In this document: positions 42,987 to 51,540 of the stretch, one piece after another
How the letters are laid out: each line of letters starts with the position of its first letter
Numbering within the stretch: the first letter of the stretch is position 1
Origin: Bermanella sp036960565
Lineage (GTDB): Bacteria > Pseudomonadota > Gammaproteobacteria > Pseudomonadales > Oceanobacteraceae
DNA length: 64,000 bases
Assembly (NCBI GenBank): GCA_036960565.1
Contig: JBALXQ010000007.1
Location: 87,212 to 151,211 of the forward strand
Direction of reading: 5' to 3'
Program-made: the position numbers and the translations under genes
The notes under the pieces: generated by a model
What the model saw: the letters and a program-made list of their open reading frames with translations, nothing else
What the model was told of the DNA's origin: nothing
Database searches by the model: none

Positions 42987-43973
42987 ATGGATTATCGCGC
43001 ACTTGTTGTAAATGAGAATGACTCTGGGTCCTACGAGGCTGAGCTTAAGACGCTTTGCTCAAGTGATTTACCTGTCGGTGATGTGCTCGTTCGTGTTGAA
43101 TACTCTTCTTTAAATTACAAAGATGCCTTGTCGTTTAGTGGTAATAAAGGTGTAACCCGTAACTTTCCTCATACACCAGGAATTGACGCTGCGGGAAAGA
43201 TTTTAAGTTCTAATGACGCTTCGCTTAAGGAAGGTGAAGATGTATTGGTTATAGGTTATGACCTGGGCATGAATACGCCTGGTGGGTTTGGTGAAATAAT
43301 CTCCGTCCCAAAAGAATGGGTCATTAAACTTCCGCGAGAGCTATCCCTGAGTGAGGGTATGGCATGGGGAACGGCAGGGTTTACAGCTGCGTTATGTGTT
43401 AAAAAATTATTGCAAAATGGCCTAGCCAAAGAACAGGGGCCAGTATTGGTTTCTGGCGCCAGTGGAGGGGTCGGTAGTATTGCTACTATGTTGCTTACTA
43501 AGCTGGGCTTTGAGGTCCACGCTCTGACATCTAAAGTGGACGATGTAGCATTTTTTGATGCTATTGGTGCGTCCAAAATTGTAGCTCTAACAGACTTTAT
43601 GGATCAGCCAGCACGGCCAATGCTAAAGCCCATTTATAGTTCGGCTGTTGATGTCGCTGGTGGGGAGGTTTTGGCTACTATGGTTAAGTGTATTAAATAC
43701 GGCGGCTCTGTTGCTTGCTGTGGATTGGTTGACTCTATTGCTCTTAATACCACTGTGCTGCCCTTTATATTAAGGGGGATTAATTTGCTGGGTGTAGATT
43801 CTGTTGAGCTGCCATTATTTGAAAAGCAAACTATGTGGAATACAATAGCAACGGAATGGTGTTTACCTGGATTGCTGGGAAATTGCCAAGTAATAAAGCC
43901 TGAATTATTAACTCAATCTCTTCAGTTGATATTGGCTGGCCAAGCTAAGGGTCGCTTTGTTCTTAAGCATTGA
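42987..43973 (+). CDS. acuI: AcuI/YhdH-type acrylyl-CoA reductase (MDR oxidoreductase)
   Basis: NADPH-dependent zinc-free medium-chain reductase; family members reduce acryloyl-CoA to propionyl-CoA. The 328-residue protein has the groES-like N-domain (SSLNYKDALSFSGNKGVTRNFPHTPGIDAAG), the AcuI/YhdH sequence YDLGMNTPGGF and the nucleotide motif SGASGGVGSIA. The start is the ATG at 42987. A G7 tract (42978-42984), partly formed by the sohB stop codon, serves as ribosome-binding site, so it is co-transcribed with sohB. No other dimethylsulfoniopropionate genes are nearby, so general acrylate detoxification is the safer role. Confidence 0.92.
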   Translation: MDYRALVVNENDSGSYEAELKTLCSSDLPVGDVLVRVEYSSLNYKDALSFSGNKGVTRNFPHTPGIDAAGKILSSNDASLKEGEDVLVIGYDLGMNTPGGFGEIISVPKEWVIKLPRELSLSEGMAWGTAGFTAALCVKKLLQNGLAKEQGPVLVSGASGGVGSIATMLLTKLGFEVHALTSKVDDVAFFDAIGASKIVALTDFMDQPARPMLKPIYSSAVDVAGGEVLATMVKCIKYGGSVACCGLVDSIALNTTVLPFILRGINLLGVDSVELPLFEKQTMWNTIATEWCLPGLLGNCQVIKPELLTQSLQLILAGQAKGRFVLKH

Positions 43974-44000
43974 TCGTTTATTTAGCAGGCTGGAAGCTTA

Positions 44001-45167
44001 CTAGTCCCTTCTAAGTTTGTCTGAAGGGGATATAGGTGTTGGGTATTTGAATATAACGATGTAAGTGGAAAATACAAAAGTTAGTACCGCAGTTGCCTGT
44101 ATTACATGGGCAGCCTGCTCCCCAATTAAATTAGATGCCAGTGCTAGGTATGCAATTAGCAGGGAGAACTCGCTAATTTGACCAAGTCTAAAACCTAGGT
44201 CCCATGCTAAGCCGCTCTTTTCGGATTGTTGAGAGAGTAACGCTTTAAATGTTATTGGCTTGATAGAGATAACTAAGGCACTTAATATGAGCGCGTATAG
44301 CCAGATATCTGCCAATATGTGGACCTTGAAGCTAGCTCCCAGTGTGAAGAAAAACAGAACTAGAAAGAAATCCCTGATAGGTTTGAGTTTATCCGTCATA
44401 AATTGCGCTACTGGATGAGTAGCCAGGGTAATTCCCGCAATAAATGCCCCCATTTCTTTAGAAAGTCCTAGGAATTCAGCTAGCTCAGCAAGTCCTAGGC
44501 ACCAGCCTATAGCCATCAAGAAAATGTATTCATGGAATAAATCAAATTTCTCTAGTAGAGGTAGTATTACCCATTTGACCATGGCATAAGCAAAGGCAAT
44601 AAGCGCTGGGAGTGCTAATGCTGTGAGTCCCATAGAATAATAGCTTTGGTTTTCGCTAGAGGCCCCGCCTAAGACAAGTAAAACTATAATGGCCAGCATG
44701 TCTTGTAGTAGGAGCAGCCCAATCATTAGTTCGCCCATGTGTTTGTGGTGAAGGACGGTGGTAGGGAGGAGTTTTATGCCGATAATAGTGCTCGAGAACA
44801 TGAGTGCAGCTCCCATAACCAGGTTTTCGTTGGTATTAAAGCCGAAGGCTAGGCCAGCCAAGTAGCCCAGCATAAAAAATATAAAGGAGCTTATAATTGC
44901 CACCCAGCTGGCTTTTTTTAGGACGTGGATTAGGCTGCTAGGCTGCATGTCTAGGCCTAGCAAAAATAGTAAGAAGATAATGCCTATATGTGATATTTCG
45001 CTTAGTAGTTCTGGGTCATTAACAAGTTTTAGCCCAGACGGCCCTGAGATTAACCCAAGTGCAACATAGGCGATAATAATGGGTTGACGGGTGTAAAGAG
45101 AGAAGGTGGCAAGTATGGCAGCGCCTGTAAATATAATAAAAAAAGAAAAAAATAAGCTGTGATCCAT
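44001..45167 (-). CDS. CPA2-family cation/proton antiporter, Kef-like core without RCK domain
   Basis: A 388-residue membrane protein with about 12 helices and the CPA2 elements GLISGPSGL, ISHIGIIFLLFLLGLDM, ALMFSSTIIGIKLLP, LLLQDMLAIIVLLVL and SKEMGAFIAGITLA. It lacks the cytosolic TrkA-N/RCK domain that makes full KefB/KefC about 600 residues long. It resembles the shorter YbaL/Kef core proteins that exchange K+ or Na+ for H+. Ion and regulation unknown. It stands alone between acuI (convergent) and the helicase. Confidence 0.88.
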   Translation of the reverse strand: MDHSLFFSFFIIFTGAAILATFSLYTRQPIIIAYVALGLISGPSGLKLVNDPELLSEISHIGIIFLLFLLGLDMQPSSLIHVLKKASWVAIISSFIFFMLGYLAGLAFGFNTNENLVMGAALMFSSTIIGIKLLPTTVLHHKHMGELMIGLLLLQDMLAIIVLLVLGGASSENQSYYSMGLTALALPALIAFAYAMVKWVILPLLEKFDLFHEYIFLMAIGWCLGLAELAEFLGLSKEMGAFIAGITLATHPVAQFMTDKLKPIRDFFLVLFFFTLGASFKVHILADIWLYALILSALVISIKPITFKALLSQQSEKSGLAWDLGFRLGQISEFSLLIAYLALASNLIGEQAAHVIQATAVLTFVFSTYIVIFKYPTPISPSDKLRRD

Positions 45168-45267
45168 TCAGTGCTCCTAATGCTAAAAAGTAGACTGCTG
45201 TAAAATGGATTGATAGTAAAGCCCGACGTTAATATTCGGCGCTCTATTGTTTTCAGAGGTGGCCTAA

Positions 45268-45292
45268 GGCCTTTGCTACTGCAGCAAAGGCC
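45268..45292. other. Perfect 10-bp hairpin 3' of helicase gene (no U-tract)
   Basis: GGCCTTTGCT-ACTGC-AGCAAAGGCC, 9 bp past the helicase stop on the minus strand. No T-run follows. It shares AGCAAAGGC with the larger hairpin at 46791-46841 on the other side of the gene. Confidence 0.6.
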
Positions 45293-45300
45293 CTATTGGA

Positions 45301-46632
45301 TTATTTTGCCTTTGGCTTGAAAGGGGCGCTGCCGTCACCAAATCTTGGTGCTGCAGGCGAGCGTTTGCCCTTATTTACTTTCTTTGGCGCGGCTTTTTTG
45401 GGATCGATCTTTTTGTTTGGCGCTTTTTTAGTGTCTTTTTTCTTCTTGCCTACTGGCTTGCCATTAGATTTTAGCTTTTTAGGGCCTTTATACTTACCTA
45501 TTAAGGCTTTAATTTTTCGAACTTCTAGTTCGGTATTTAAATAGCGTTCTATTGTTGCCTTAAGATTCCATTCAGAGTGATCAACCAGAGATATTGCCAA
45601 ACCTTGTTCACCGGCCCTACCTGTTCTTCCTATTCTATGCACGTAGTCGTCACCACTTCGCGGAAGGTCGTAGTTAATCACTATGTCTATGTTCTTAACG
45701 TCTAGGCCTCGAGATGCAACATCCGTTGCGACCAATACACTTACGTGGCCTTGCTGCATGCGGCTCATTATGTGATTACGCTCGTCTTGCGTCATATCTC
45801 CATGAAGTACGCCTACTTTGTGCTTGTGATAACGCAAGAAGTGGTAAAGCTCATCGGTTTTTACTTTGGTGTTGCAAAATATAATGCACTGACGGTAGGT
45901 CTCATTTGCTAATACCCAGGTCATTAAGCGGTCTTTGTGTTGGTCGTCGTCAGCCAGTAGCATTTGCTGTTTAATGTTATCGTGCTTGTCTTTAATTTCA
46001 TCTACCGAGATAACAGTAGGCTCTGTTAAGACCTGCTTGATAACGTGACGAATGCCTTTTTGATTCATGGTAGCCGAAAATAAAAGAGTCTGTCGTTCTT
46101 CGCTACAGGCGCCCGCAATATCAATGACGTCCTCTGAGAAACCCATATCTAACATACGGTCAGCTTCGTCGAGTATTAGGGTTTTAACGTCTCTCATTAG
46201 CTGGGGTTTACGCCCCAAATGATCAATTAGTCTTCCTGGGGTAGCGATGATTATTTCAGGGTTTTTTCTAAAGGTGGCAGCTTGAAACTTAAATGAGTCT
46301 CCGCCGGTAATTAACCCTGCGCCAATATCAGTATATTTTGCTAGTGCTTCGCAATGCTTAAAAAGTTGGCGTGCTAGTTCCCTGGTTGGGGCGAGAATAA
46401 GAACCCTAGTGCCGGTATCAGGAGCTTTATTTGTTAGTAGTTTATTTAATGTGGGTAGTAGGAACGCTGCGGTTTTACCAGACCCCGTTTGAGCGCATGC
46501 CATGATGTCACCATCCGTCATGCCAATAGGAATGGCCTGCTTTTGGATAGGAGTGGGATCTGAAAAACCTAGGGTCTCGATGGCTTTCATAAGTTGAGGA
46601 TGGAGATTAAATTCAGTAAACAAGCCTAGCAC
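45301..46632 (-). CDS. DEAD-box RNA helicase (SrmB/RhlE-like)
   Basis: ATP-dependent RNA helicase for ribosome assembly or RNA turnover. The 443-residue protein has the Q motif (FSDPTPIQKQAIP), motif I AQTGSGKTAA, PTRELA, TPGRL, DEAD (LILDEADRMLDMGF), SAT, VATDVASRGLD and HRIGRTGR. The last 60 residues are a Lys/Ala/Pro-rich basic tail (GKKKKDTKKAPNKKIDPKKAAPKK) for RNA binding. The core ends closer to SrmB than to RhlB. The start is a GTG at 46632; a TTG at 46623 is equally possible. Confidence 0.94.
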   Translation of the reverse strand: MLGLFTEFNLHPQLMKAIETLGFSDPTPIQKQAIPIGMTDGDIMACAQTGSGKTAAFLLPTLNKLLTNKAPDTGTRVLILAPTRELARQLFKHCEALAKYTDIGAGLITGGDSFKFQAATFRKNPEIIIATPGRLIDHLGRKPQLMRDVKTLILDEADRMLDMGFSEDVIDIAGACSEERQTLLFSATMNQKGIRHVIKQVLTEPTVISVDEIKDKHDNIKQQMLLADDDQHKDRLMTWVLANETYRQCIIFCNTKVKTDELYHFLRYHKHKVGVLHGDMTQDERNHIMSRMQQGHVSVLVATDVASRGLDVKNIDIVINYDLPRSGDDYVHRIGRTGRAGEQGLAISLVDHSEWNLKATIERYLNTELEVRKIKALIGKYKGPKKLKSNGKPVGKKKKDTKKAPNKKIDPKKAAPKKVNKGKRSPAAPRFGDGSAPFKPKAK

Positions 46633-46790
46633 CTAGTGGGGATTTTTCGTGCATTTTAACAGAAAGCGATAGAAGGGGAGAGCTGTAATTGCACTTGCTT
46701 TAGAGTATTGGGGTGAAATAGTAGGGCTGCTGACACTTATGTGGTTGATAAGCTAGTTCTGGAGTGTCTTATAGGGGATGGCACGCTAGG

Positions 46791-46841
46791 CAAAGCAAAG
46801 GCTGATATAGAATATTTAATTCTCTATCAGCCTTTGCTTTG
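46791..46841. repeat. Long intergenic hairpin, 23-bp stem, with extra half-copy nearby
   Basis: The arms at 46791-46813 and 46819-46841 pair with one mismatch around a 5-nt loop. The core is AAAGCAAAGGCTGATA. The 12-base piece ATCAGCCTTTGC is repeated again at 46850-46861, overlapping the end of the DUF934 gene. Neither strand has a T-run. It lies in the 219-bp gap between the DUF934 gene and the helicase gene. Confidence 0.65.
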
Positions 46842-46851
46842 TTTGCTCTAA

Positions 46852-47337
46852 TCAGCCTTTGCGGCGGAAAAGAGGGTTAGGCCTGTCGTAGGCTAGTTGG
46901 TACGGGTCTGAGAATGTTTCAAGGTATTTAAGCGCCTTTTCGGCTGACAGGCCTTCTTTAAGTAAAAAGGCGTCAAAACCGCAACGTTTCATAAAAAACA
47001 ACTGATCTAAGAGCACGTCACCAATGGCTCTTAATTCACCTTTGAATTCGGTACGTTCTTTTATTAGACGGGCTAAGCTGTAGCCGCGGCCATTAGCAAA
47101 TGCTGGGAAATTAATAGCAATCAAAGGAAGATTGGCAATTTCTTTGATGTATAGGTCAATTTCAACATCGCTATCAAGCCAGATACCAATATCTGTTCTA
47201 CCTGCTAGGGAAGCCTTATTTTCAAGCCATTGGCTGGCAGGGATTATAATGTTCCCTGCAGCGATAGGCTGCTCTGGCTTTTCAAAAAAAGTCCAGTTGT
47301 CTTCAAGGATGGAGCTTTGATTAATTAGCTTTTGCAT
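46852..47337 (-). CDS. DUF934 protein, sulfite-reductase companion
   Basis: A 161-residue soluble protein with the DUF934 pattern: IIIPASQWLEN, GIWLDSDVEIDL, IAINFPAFANGRGYSLARLIKERTEFKGELRAIGDVLLDQLFFMKRCGFDAFLL. In Pseudomonas and relatives it always follows cysI, as here, where it overlaps the cysI end by 17 bp. The ribosome-binding site AAGGAG at 7-nt spacing fixes the ATG at 47337. Its biochemical role is unknown; an accessory role in sulfite reduction, possibly electron supply or assembly, is inferred from linkage. Confidence 0.93.
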   Translation of the reverse strand: MQKLINQSSILEDNWTFFEKPEQPIAAGNIIIPASQWLENKASLAGRTDIGIWLDSDVEIDLYIKEIANLPLIAINFPAFANGRGYSLARLIKERTEFKGELRAIGDVLLDQLFFMKRCGFDAFLLKEGLSAEKALKYLETFSDPYQLAYDRPNPLFRRKG

Positions 47338-48979
47338 ATGCACGCTCCTTAAATGGGGTCTGGCCTACACGTCTGTAGGTATCAATGAAGCGCTCGCCTT
47401 CTATTCTTAGTTCAACATACACAGATAATATTGTTTCGATAATATTGGTCATATCTGCACGTGCAAATGAAGGGCCGAGTATTTTGCCAATGCTGGCTTC
47501 TGGGCCAGAGTGACCGCCCAGAGATACCTGATAAAATTCAGCTCCTTTTTTATCTACGCCAAGTATGCCGATGTGGCCAATGTGATGGTGGCCGCACGCA
47601 TTCATACAGCCAGAGATGTTTAAATCGATTTCACCTAGGTCGTGTAGGTAGTCTAGGTTATCGAATCTCTCTTGTAGGTCTTCGGCTACTGGAATAGATT
47701 TTGCGTTAGCAAGTGCGCAGAAATCGCCGCCTGGACAGCAAATCATGTCGGTTAATAGGCCAAGGTTTGGAGTTGCAAAGCCTGCAGCTTTGGCTTCCTG
47801 CCATAAGTTAAATAGCTCAGATTGCTTAACATCAGCCAATACCAAGTTTTGCTCGTGAGTGCTTCGGATTTCGGAGAAGCTATAGCGATCGGCAAGATCA
47901 GCAGCAAGATCAAGTTGCTTGTCTGTGATATCCCCTGGTGGAGTGCCCAATTTTTTAAGAGTAAGGGTGGTGATGGCGTAGCCAGGTACTTTATGCTGAT
48001 TTACGTTTCTGTTGTACCAGTTTGAAAATGCTTTGTTTTCACTTAGCTGCTGCTGAAGATTGGCATCGTTATCCAGTGTTTCATAATCAGCTGCGGTGAA
48101 ATGATCTTTAATTCTATTAAGTTCTTCCTGGGTGAGTGTGCCAGGACCGCCCTTAAGGTGTTGCCATTCGTCGTCAACCAATTTAGCAAAGCTTTCTACG
48201 CCTAGGGCTTTAACCAATATCTTTATACGTGCTTTGTATTTGTTGTCGCGGCGACCATTTAGGTTGTAAACGCGTAATACGGCATCTAGATAAGTTAGTA
48301 AGTCTTTTTCCTCAAGGAAATTTTTCACTAGCGTAGCGACAATAGGGGTTCGACCTAGGCCGCCGCCAACATACACTTGAAAGCCAATTTCGCCAGCTTC
48401 ATTTAGCACGATTTTAAGGCCGATATCATGAAGAAGGGTGGCCGCACGGTCATCCTTAAGATGGCTATTAACTGCAATCTTGAACTTGCGAGGAAGAAAG
48501 GCAAATTCAGGGTGAAAGGTCGACCATTGGCGAATAATTTCGCAATATGGGCGCGGATCAAGTAATTCGTCAGGAACCACGCCAGCGAATTGGTCAGTAG
48601 TGGTGTTACGAATGCAGTTACCACTAGTTTGGATAGCGTGCATCTGCACGCTAGCAAGCTCAGCTAAAATATCAGGAACCTGAGGGAGTTCTGGCCAATT
48701 AAATTGTACGTTGGTACGTGTCGTTATATGTGCGTAGCCCTTATCGTAAGTTCTAGCAATGTGCGCTAGTTTTCTTAGCTGAACGCTAGACATCAACCCA
48801 TAAGGTACCGCTACTCGCAGCATCGGGGCATAGCGCTGGACATACAGGCCATTTTGAAGGCGAAGGGGCAGGAATTGCTCCTCGCTCAGCTCACCCGCTA
48901 AATAACGCTCTGTTTGGTCTTTAAATTGAGCTACGCGCTCATCTACGATGCGTTGATCGTAACTATCATATTTATACAT
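47321..48979 (-). CDS. cysI: Sulfite/nitrite reductase hemoprotein (siroheme, 4Fe-4S)
   Basis: Reduces sulfite to sulfide (six electrons) for cysteine synthesis. The 552-residue protein has the duplicated ferrite-like half repeats, RTNVQFNWPEL and TSGNCIRNTTTDQFAGV, and the cluster ligands in CCPGGDFCALANAKS and ISGCMNACGHHHIGHIG. No cysJ flavoprotein is nearby, so electrons may come from ferredoxin. The start at 48979 has GGAAG at 7 nt; a ten-residue longer form is unlikely. Upstream lies an AT-rich inverted repeat (GCTTAT 49085-49090, ATAAGC 49102-49107) that could bind CysB. Confidence 0.93.
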   Translation of the reverse strand: MYKYDSYDQRIVDERVAQFKDQTERYLAGELSEEQFLPLRLQNGLYVQRYAPMLRVAVPYGLMSSVQLRKLAHIARTYDKGYAHITTRTNVQFNWPELPQVPDILAELASVQMHAIQTSGNCIRNTTTDQFAGVVPDELLDPRPYCEIIRQWSTFHPEFAFLPRKFKIAVNSHLKDDRAATLLHDIGLKIVLNEAGEIGFQVYVGGGLGRTPIVATLVKNFLEEKDLLTYLDAVLRVYNLNGRRDNKYKARIKILVKALGVESFAKLVDDEWQHLKGGPGTLTQEELNRIKDHFTAADYETLDNDANLQQQLSENKAFSNWYNRNVNQHKVPGYAITTLTLKKLGTPPGDITDKQLDLAADLADRYSFSEIRSTHEQNLVLADVKQSELFNLWQEAKAAGFATPNLGLLTDMICCPGGDFCALANAKSIPVAEDLQERFDNLDYLHDLGEIDLNISGCMNACGHHHIGHIGILGVDKKGAEFYQVSLGGHSGPEASIGKILGPSFARADMTNIIETILSVYVELRIEGERFIDTYRRVGQTPFKERAYAKAN

Positions 48980-49076
48980 ATACGCTTCCAATCGCCGACG
49001 GCAAGGCATGGCTGTGGGCTAATTTTACTTTGCGCGCACAATAGCAAAAGATGCATATCTAGAAAATGATTAATTT

Positions 49077-49107
49077 CTTATAACGCTTATTAATTTATAT
49101 AATAAGC
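49077..49107. promoter_or_regulatory. Candidate CysB region between cysI and nfuA
   Basis: CTTATAACGCTTAT followed by an 11-bp AT spacer and ATAAGC forms an inverted repeat about 100 bp upstream of cysI. Similar ATAAG/CTTAT elements occur upstream of cysH (56259-56281). CysB sites are degenerate and AT-rich, so this is suggestive only. Confidence 0.4.
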
Positions 49108-49235
49108 AAGTATTAACAAAAGGTTACTCCTAATGCTTCATCACTACCCAATGAGTAATACTTGAGTAATAAACTAGGGATTGGAATTGTTCACAAAAAT
49201 CAGTAAAATTGCGCAAAATCTATTGGAGTTGCTAC

Positions 49236-49814
49236 ATGCTAATCATTACTGATTCGGCTAAAGATTATTTAGTGGGTCTGCTGGCAAAACAGAATTCACC
49301 AGGCATGTCTGTTCGAGTGTTCATAACTCAGCCTGGAACACCTTATGCTGAGACTTGTCTGGCCTATTGTCGTCCAGATGAAGTAAATGAAAATGACGAG
49401 ATTATGGATCAAGACGATCTACGTGTTTATTTGGATAAACAAAGTATTTTGTATATGGAAGATGCAAAAATTGATTTTGCTAAGGATAAAATGGGCGGCC
49501 AGTTAACAATAAAGGCACCTAATGCAAAAATGCCCAAAGTAACCAATGACAGCCCAATTGAAGAGCAGATCACCTATATATTATATAACGAAATTAACCC
49601 TGGGCTGGCTTCGCATGGTGGTGAGGTTAAGCTTGTAGAGGTAACAGAAGATAATTTGGCCATTCTTGAGTTTGGCGGTGGCTGTCAGGGTTGTAGTGCT
49701 GTTGATGTGACCTTAAAAGAGGGTATAGAAAAAACACTTCTAGCTAAGCTGCCTCAGCTAGCGGGCGTTCGTGATGTTACCGACCATACTCAAGGAGATA
49801 ACGCCTACATGTAG
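49236..49814 (+). CDS. nfuA: Fe-S biogenesis protein NfuA
   Basis: Carries and delivers 4Fe-4S clusters to apoproteins, possibly including the nearby CysI. The 192-residue protein has an N-terminal degenerate A-type domain (about 1-95) and a C-terminal Nfu domain (about 105-190) with the cluster motif CxxC in FGGGCQGCSAVDVTLKEGIE. The start at 49236 is set by TTGGAG, 7 nt upstream. A nine-residue longer reading is not supported. Divergent from cysI, ending at the terminator 49839-49860. Confidence 0.96.
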   Translation: MLIITDSAKDYLVGLLAKQNSPGMSVRVFITQPGTPYAETCLAYCRPDEVNENDEIMDQDDLRVYLDKQSILYMEDAKIDFAKDKMGGQLTIKAPNAKMPKVTNDSPIEEQITYILYNEINPGLASHGGEVKLVEVTEDNLAILEFGGGCQGCSAVDVTLKEGIEKTLLAKLPQLAGVRDVTDHTQGDNAYM

Positions 49815-49838
49815 GGTTGCAGTATATTTGAAAATAAT

Positions 49839-49860
49839 AAAGGCCCCAAAAGGGGCTTTT
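49839..49860. terminator. Terminator between nfuA and purK
   Basis: AAAGGCCCC-AAAA-GGGGCTTTT with one G-T pair. A/T runs on both sides let it serve nfuA and purK. Confidence 0.8.
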
Positions 49861-49866
49861 ATTGTT

Positions 49867-50970
49867 TTAGCCGCACTCTTTTATAAATGCTTCTAGTTTT
49901 TCCAGGGTTTTATTTATTTCTGAATCGCTATTGGCCAAAATATTGATATGGCCTAGCTTCCTATTAAGGCGCTCTGTTTTACCATATAGATGTAGGTGAG
50001 CATTGGGTAATCTCAATACGCTATCCCTATCTCCGCTTAAGCCGATAATATTAATCATGGCGATGGCTTCCTGTCTTGCGTCGGTGCTGCCTAAGGGCAT
50101 GTCACAGATGGCCCTAATGTGGTTTTCAAATTGCCCGCAATGGCTTCCTTCCATGCTCCAGTGTCCTGAGTTATGGACTCTTGGGGCCATTTCGTTAACC
50201 ACTAGGCCATCTTCACAATCAAATAATTCAAGAGTGAGTACGCCAACGTGCTTAAGGTGTGTCAGCATGGTGGTGATGAATTCTTCAGCCTGCTTTTGTT
50301 TTTTGATATTAAGGTCTTTGGCAGGGACTCGGGAGACTCTTAATATTCCATTGCTGTGCTCATTTTCGGCAATGGGGTAAATCTTGGTTTCTCCATTGAT
50401 GCTACGAACAGCAATAATAGAAAGTTCACGACTAAAATCTACAAAGGACTCTGCTATTAGTTCATTTCCTGCCAATTCACTCCAAGCCTGATCGATATCA
50501 TTTTCAGTTTTGACAACTGCCTGGCCCTTGCCGTCATAGCCCATAGTTGTAGTTTTTAGAACAATAGGGAGGCCCAATGATTTTGTTGCTTGAATTAGCT
50601 CATCCTTACTGGTCACACGTAAGAAGTTAGCGGTGCTTATTCCAAGGTCTTTAAATGTGTGTTTCTCCACTAACCGGTGCTGGCTCTTTCTAAGTGAGGT
50701 CTCACTAGGAAAGACGGGTTTTATTTGGTTTATTTTGCGAACAAGGTCCAAGTCGGTATTTTCACTTTCGTAGGTAACAACATCTACAGAATTAATGAAC
50801 TGCTCTAGAGCGCTATTTTCACTTGGTTTAATGTTTAACCCTAAGTTGCAACTAGGGGAGGTGGTTGCCTCATCAAAAAAAACAAACTCTACATCTAAGG
50901 GGGTGCCTGCTAAAGCCATCATGCGGCCAAGCTGTCCAGATCCAATAACCCCTACTCGTTTAAAGGTCAT
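49867..50970 (-). CDS. purK: 5-(carboxyamino)imidazole ribonucleotide synthase
   Basis: Converts AIR, ATP and bicarbonate to N5-CAIR in purine synthesis. The 367-residue ATP-grasp protein starts with VIGSGQLGRMMALAG and has LKTTTMGYDGKGQAVV, ENEHSNGILRVSRVPA and LVVNEMAPRVHNSGHWSMEG. The start abuts the purE stop with no gap, so the two enzymes for this step are made together. Confidence 0.96.
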   Translation of the reverse strand: MTFKRVGVIGSGQLGRMMALAGTPLDVEFVFFDEATTSPSCNLGLNIKPSENSALEQFINSVDVVTYESENTDLDLVRKINQIKPVFPSETSLRKSQHRLVEKHTFKDLGISTANFLRVTSKDELIQATKSLGLPIVLKTTTMGYDGKGQAVVKTENDIDQAWSELAGNELIAESFVDFSRELSIIAVRSINGETKIYPIAENEHSNGILRVSRVPAKDLNIKKQKQAEEFITTMLTHLKHVGVLTLELFDCEDGLVVNEMAPRVHNSGHWSMEGSHCGQFENHIRAICDMPLGSTDARQEAIAMINIIGLSGDRDSVLRLPNAHLHLYGKTERLNRKLGHINILANSDSEINKTLEKLEAFIKECG

Positions 50971-51465
50971 TTATAGCTCTCGCGGATCTGGAATTGATAG
51001 GACTTTTTCGGTTTGCTTGGATCGAAAATCAATAAGTTTTGCACGTACATTGTCATTCTGAAGGGCAATTATTTGCGCTGCCAGAATACCCGCGTTGGCC
51101 GCGCCGGCTGGACCTATGGCTAGAGTCCCCACTGCTATGCCAGCAGGCATTTGTGCAATTGAAAGTAAGGAATCAATGCCGTTTAGGGCTTTGCTTTTTA
51201 CAGGCACGCCTAGTACTGGGAGGTGGGTTTTAGCTGCGACCATACCAGGAAGGTGAGCTGCGCCTCCAGCTCCGGCAATAATTATTTGAATGCCGCGATC
51301 GGCAGCAGTTTCAGCATATTCGAAAAGTAGGTCTGGGGTGCGATGAGCTGATACTACTTTTACTTCATAGTTTACGCCGAGTTTAATTAGCATCTCTTCG
51401 GCTTTTTCCATGGTGGGCCAGTCTGAAGTGGATCCCATTATTATGCCGACTTGAGGGCGATTCAT
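50971..51465 (-). CDS. purE: N5-carboxyaminoimidazole ribonucleotide mutase
   Basis: Rearranges N5-CAIR to CAIR, the step after PurK. The 164-residue class I PurE has GIIMGSTSDWPTMEKA, VVSAHRTPDLLFEYA, IIAGAGGAAHLPGMVA and LPVLGVPVKSKALNGIDSLLSI. Lies upstream of purK with zero spacing. An aroG-type gene is 75 bp upstream, separated by a hairpin. Confidence 0.97.
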   Translation of the reverse strand: MNRPQVGIIMGSTSDWPTMEKAEEMLIKLGVNYEVKVVSAHRTPDLLFEYAETAADRGIQIIIAGAGGAAHLPGMVAAKTHLPVLGVPVKSKALNGIDSLLSIAQMPAGIAVGTLAIGPAGAANAGILAAQIIALQNDNVRAKLIDFRSKQTEKVLSIPDPREL

Positions 51466-51514
51466 TTGAAATACTCGATTTGGAAATAGCGGATTTTATC
51501 ACAAAAATTATCGA

Positions 51515-51529
51515 GGTTGCGTAGCAACC
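51515..51529 (-). terminator. Hairpin after the DAHP synthase gene
   Basis: GGTTGC-GTA-GCAACC, 11 bp past the stop. On the minus strand it is followed by TCGATAATTTTTG, a delayed T-run. Plausible terminator before purE. Confidence 0.55.
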
Positions 51530-51540
51530 CCGTTAATTTA

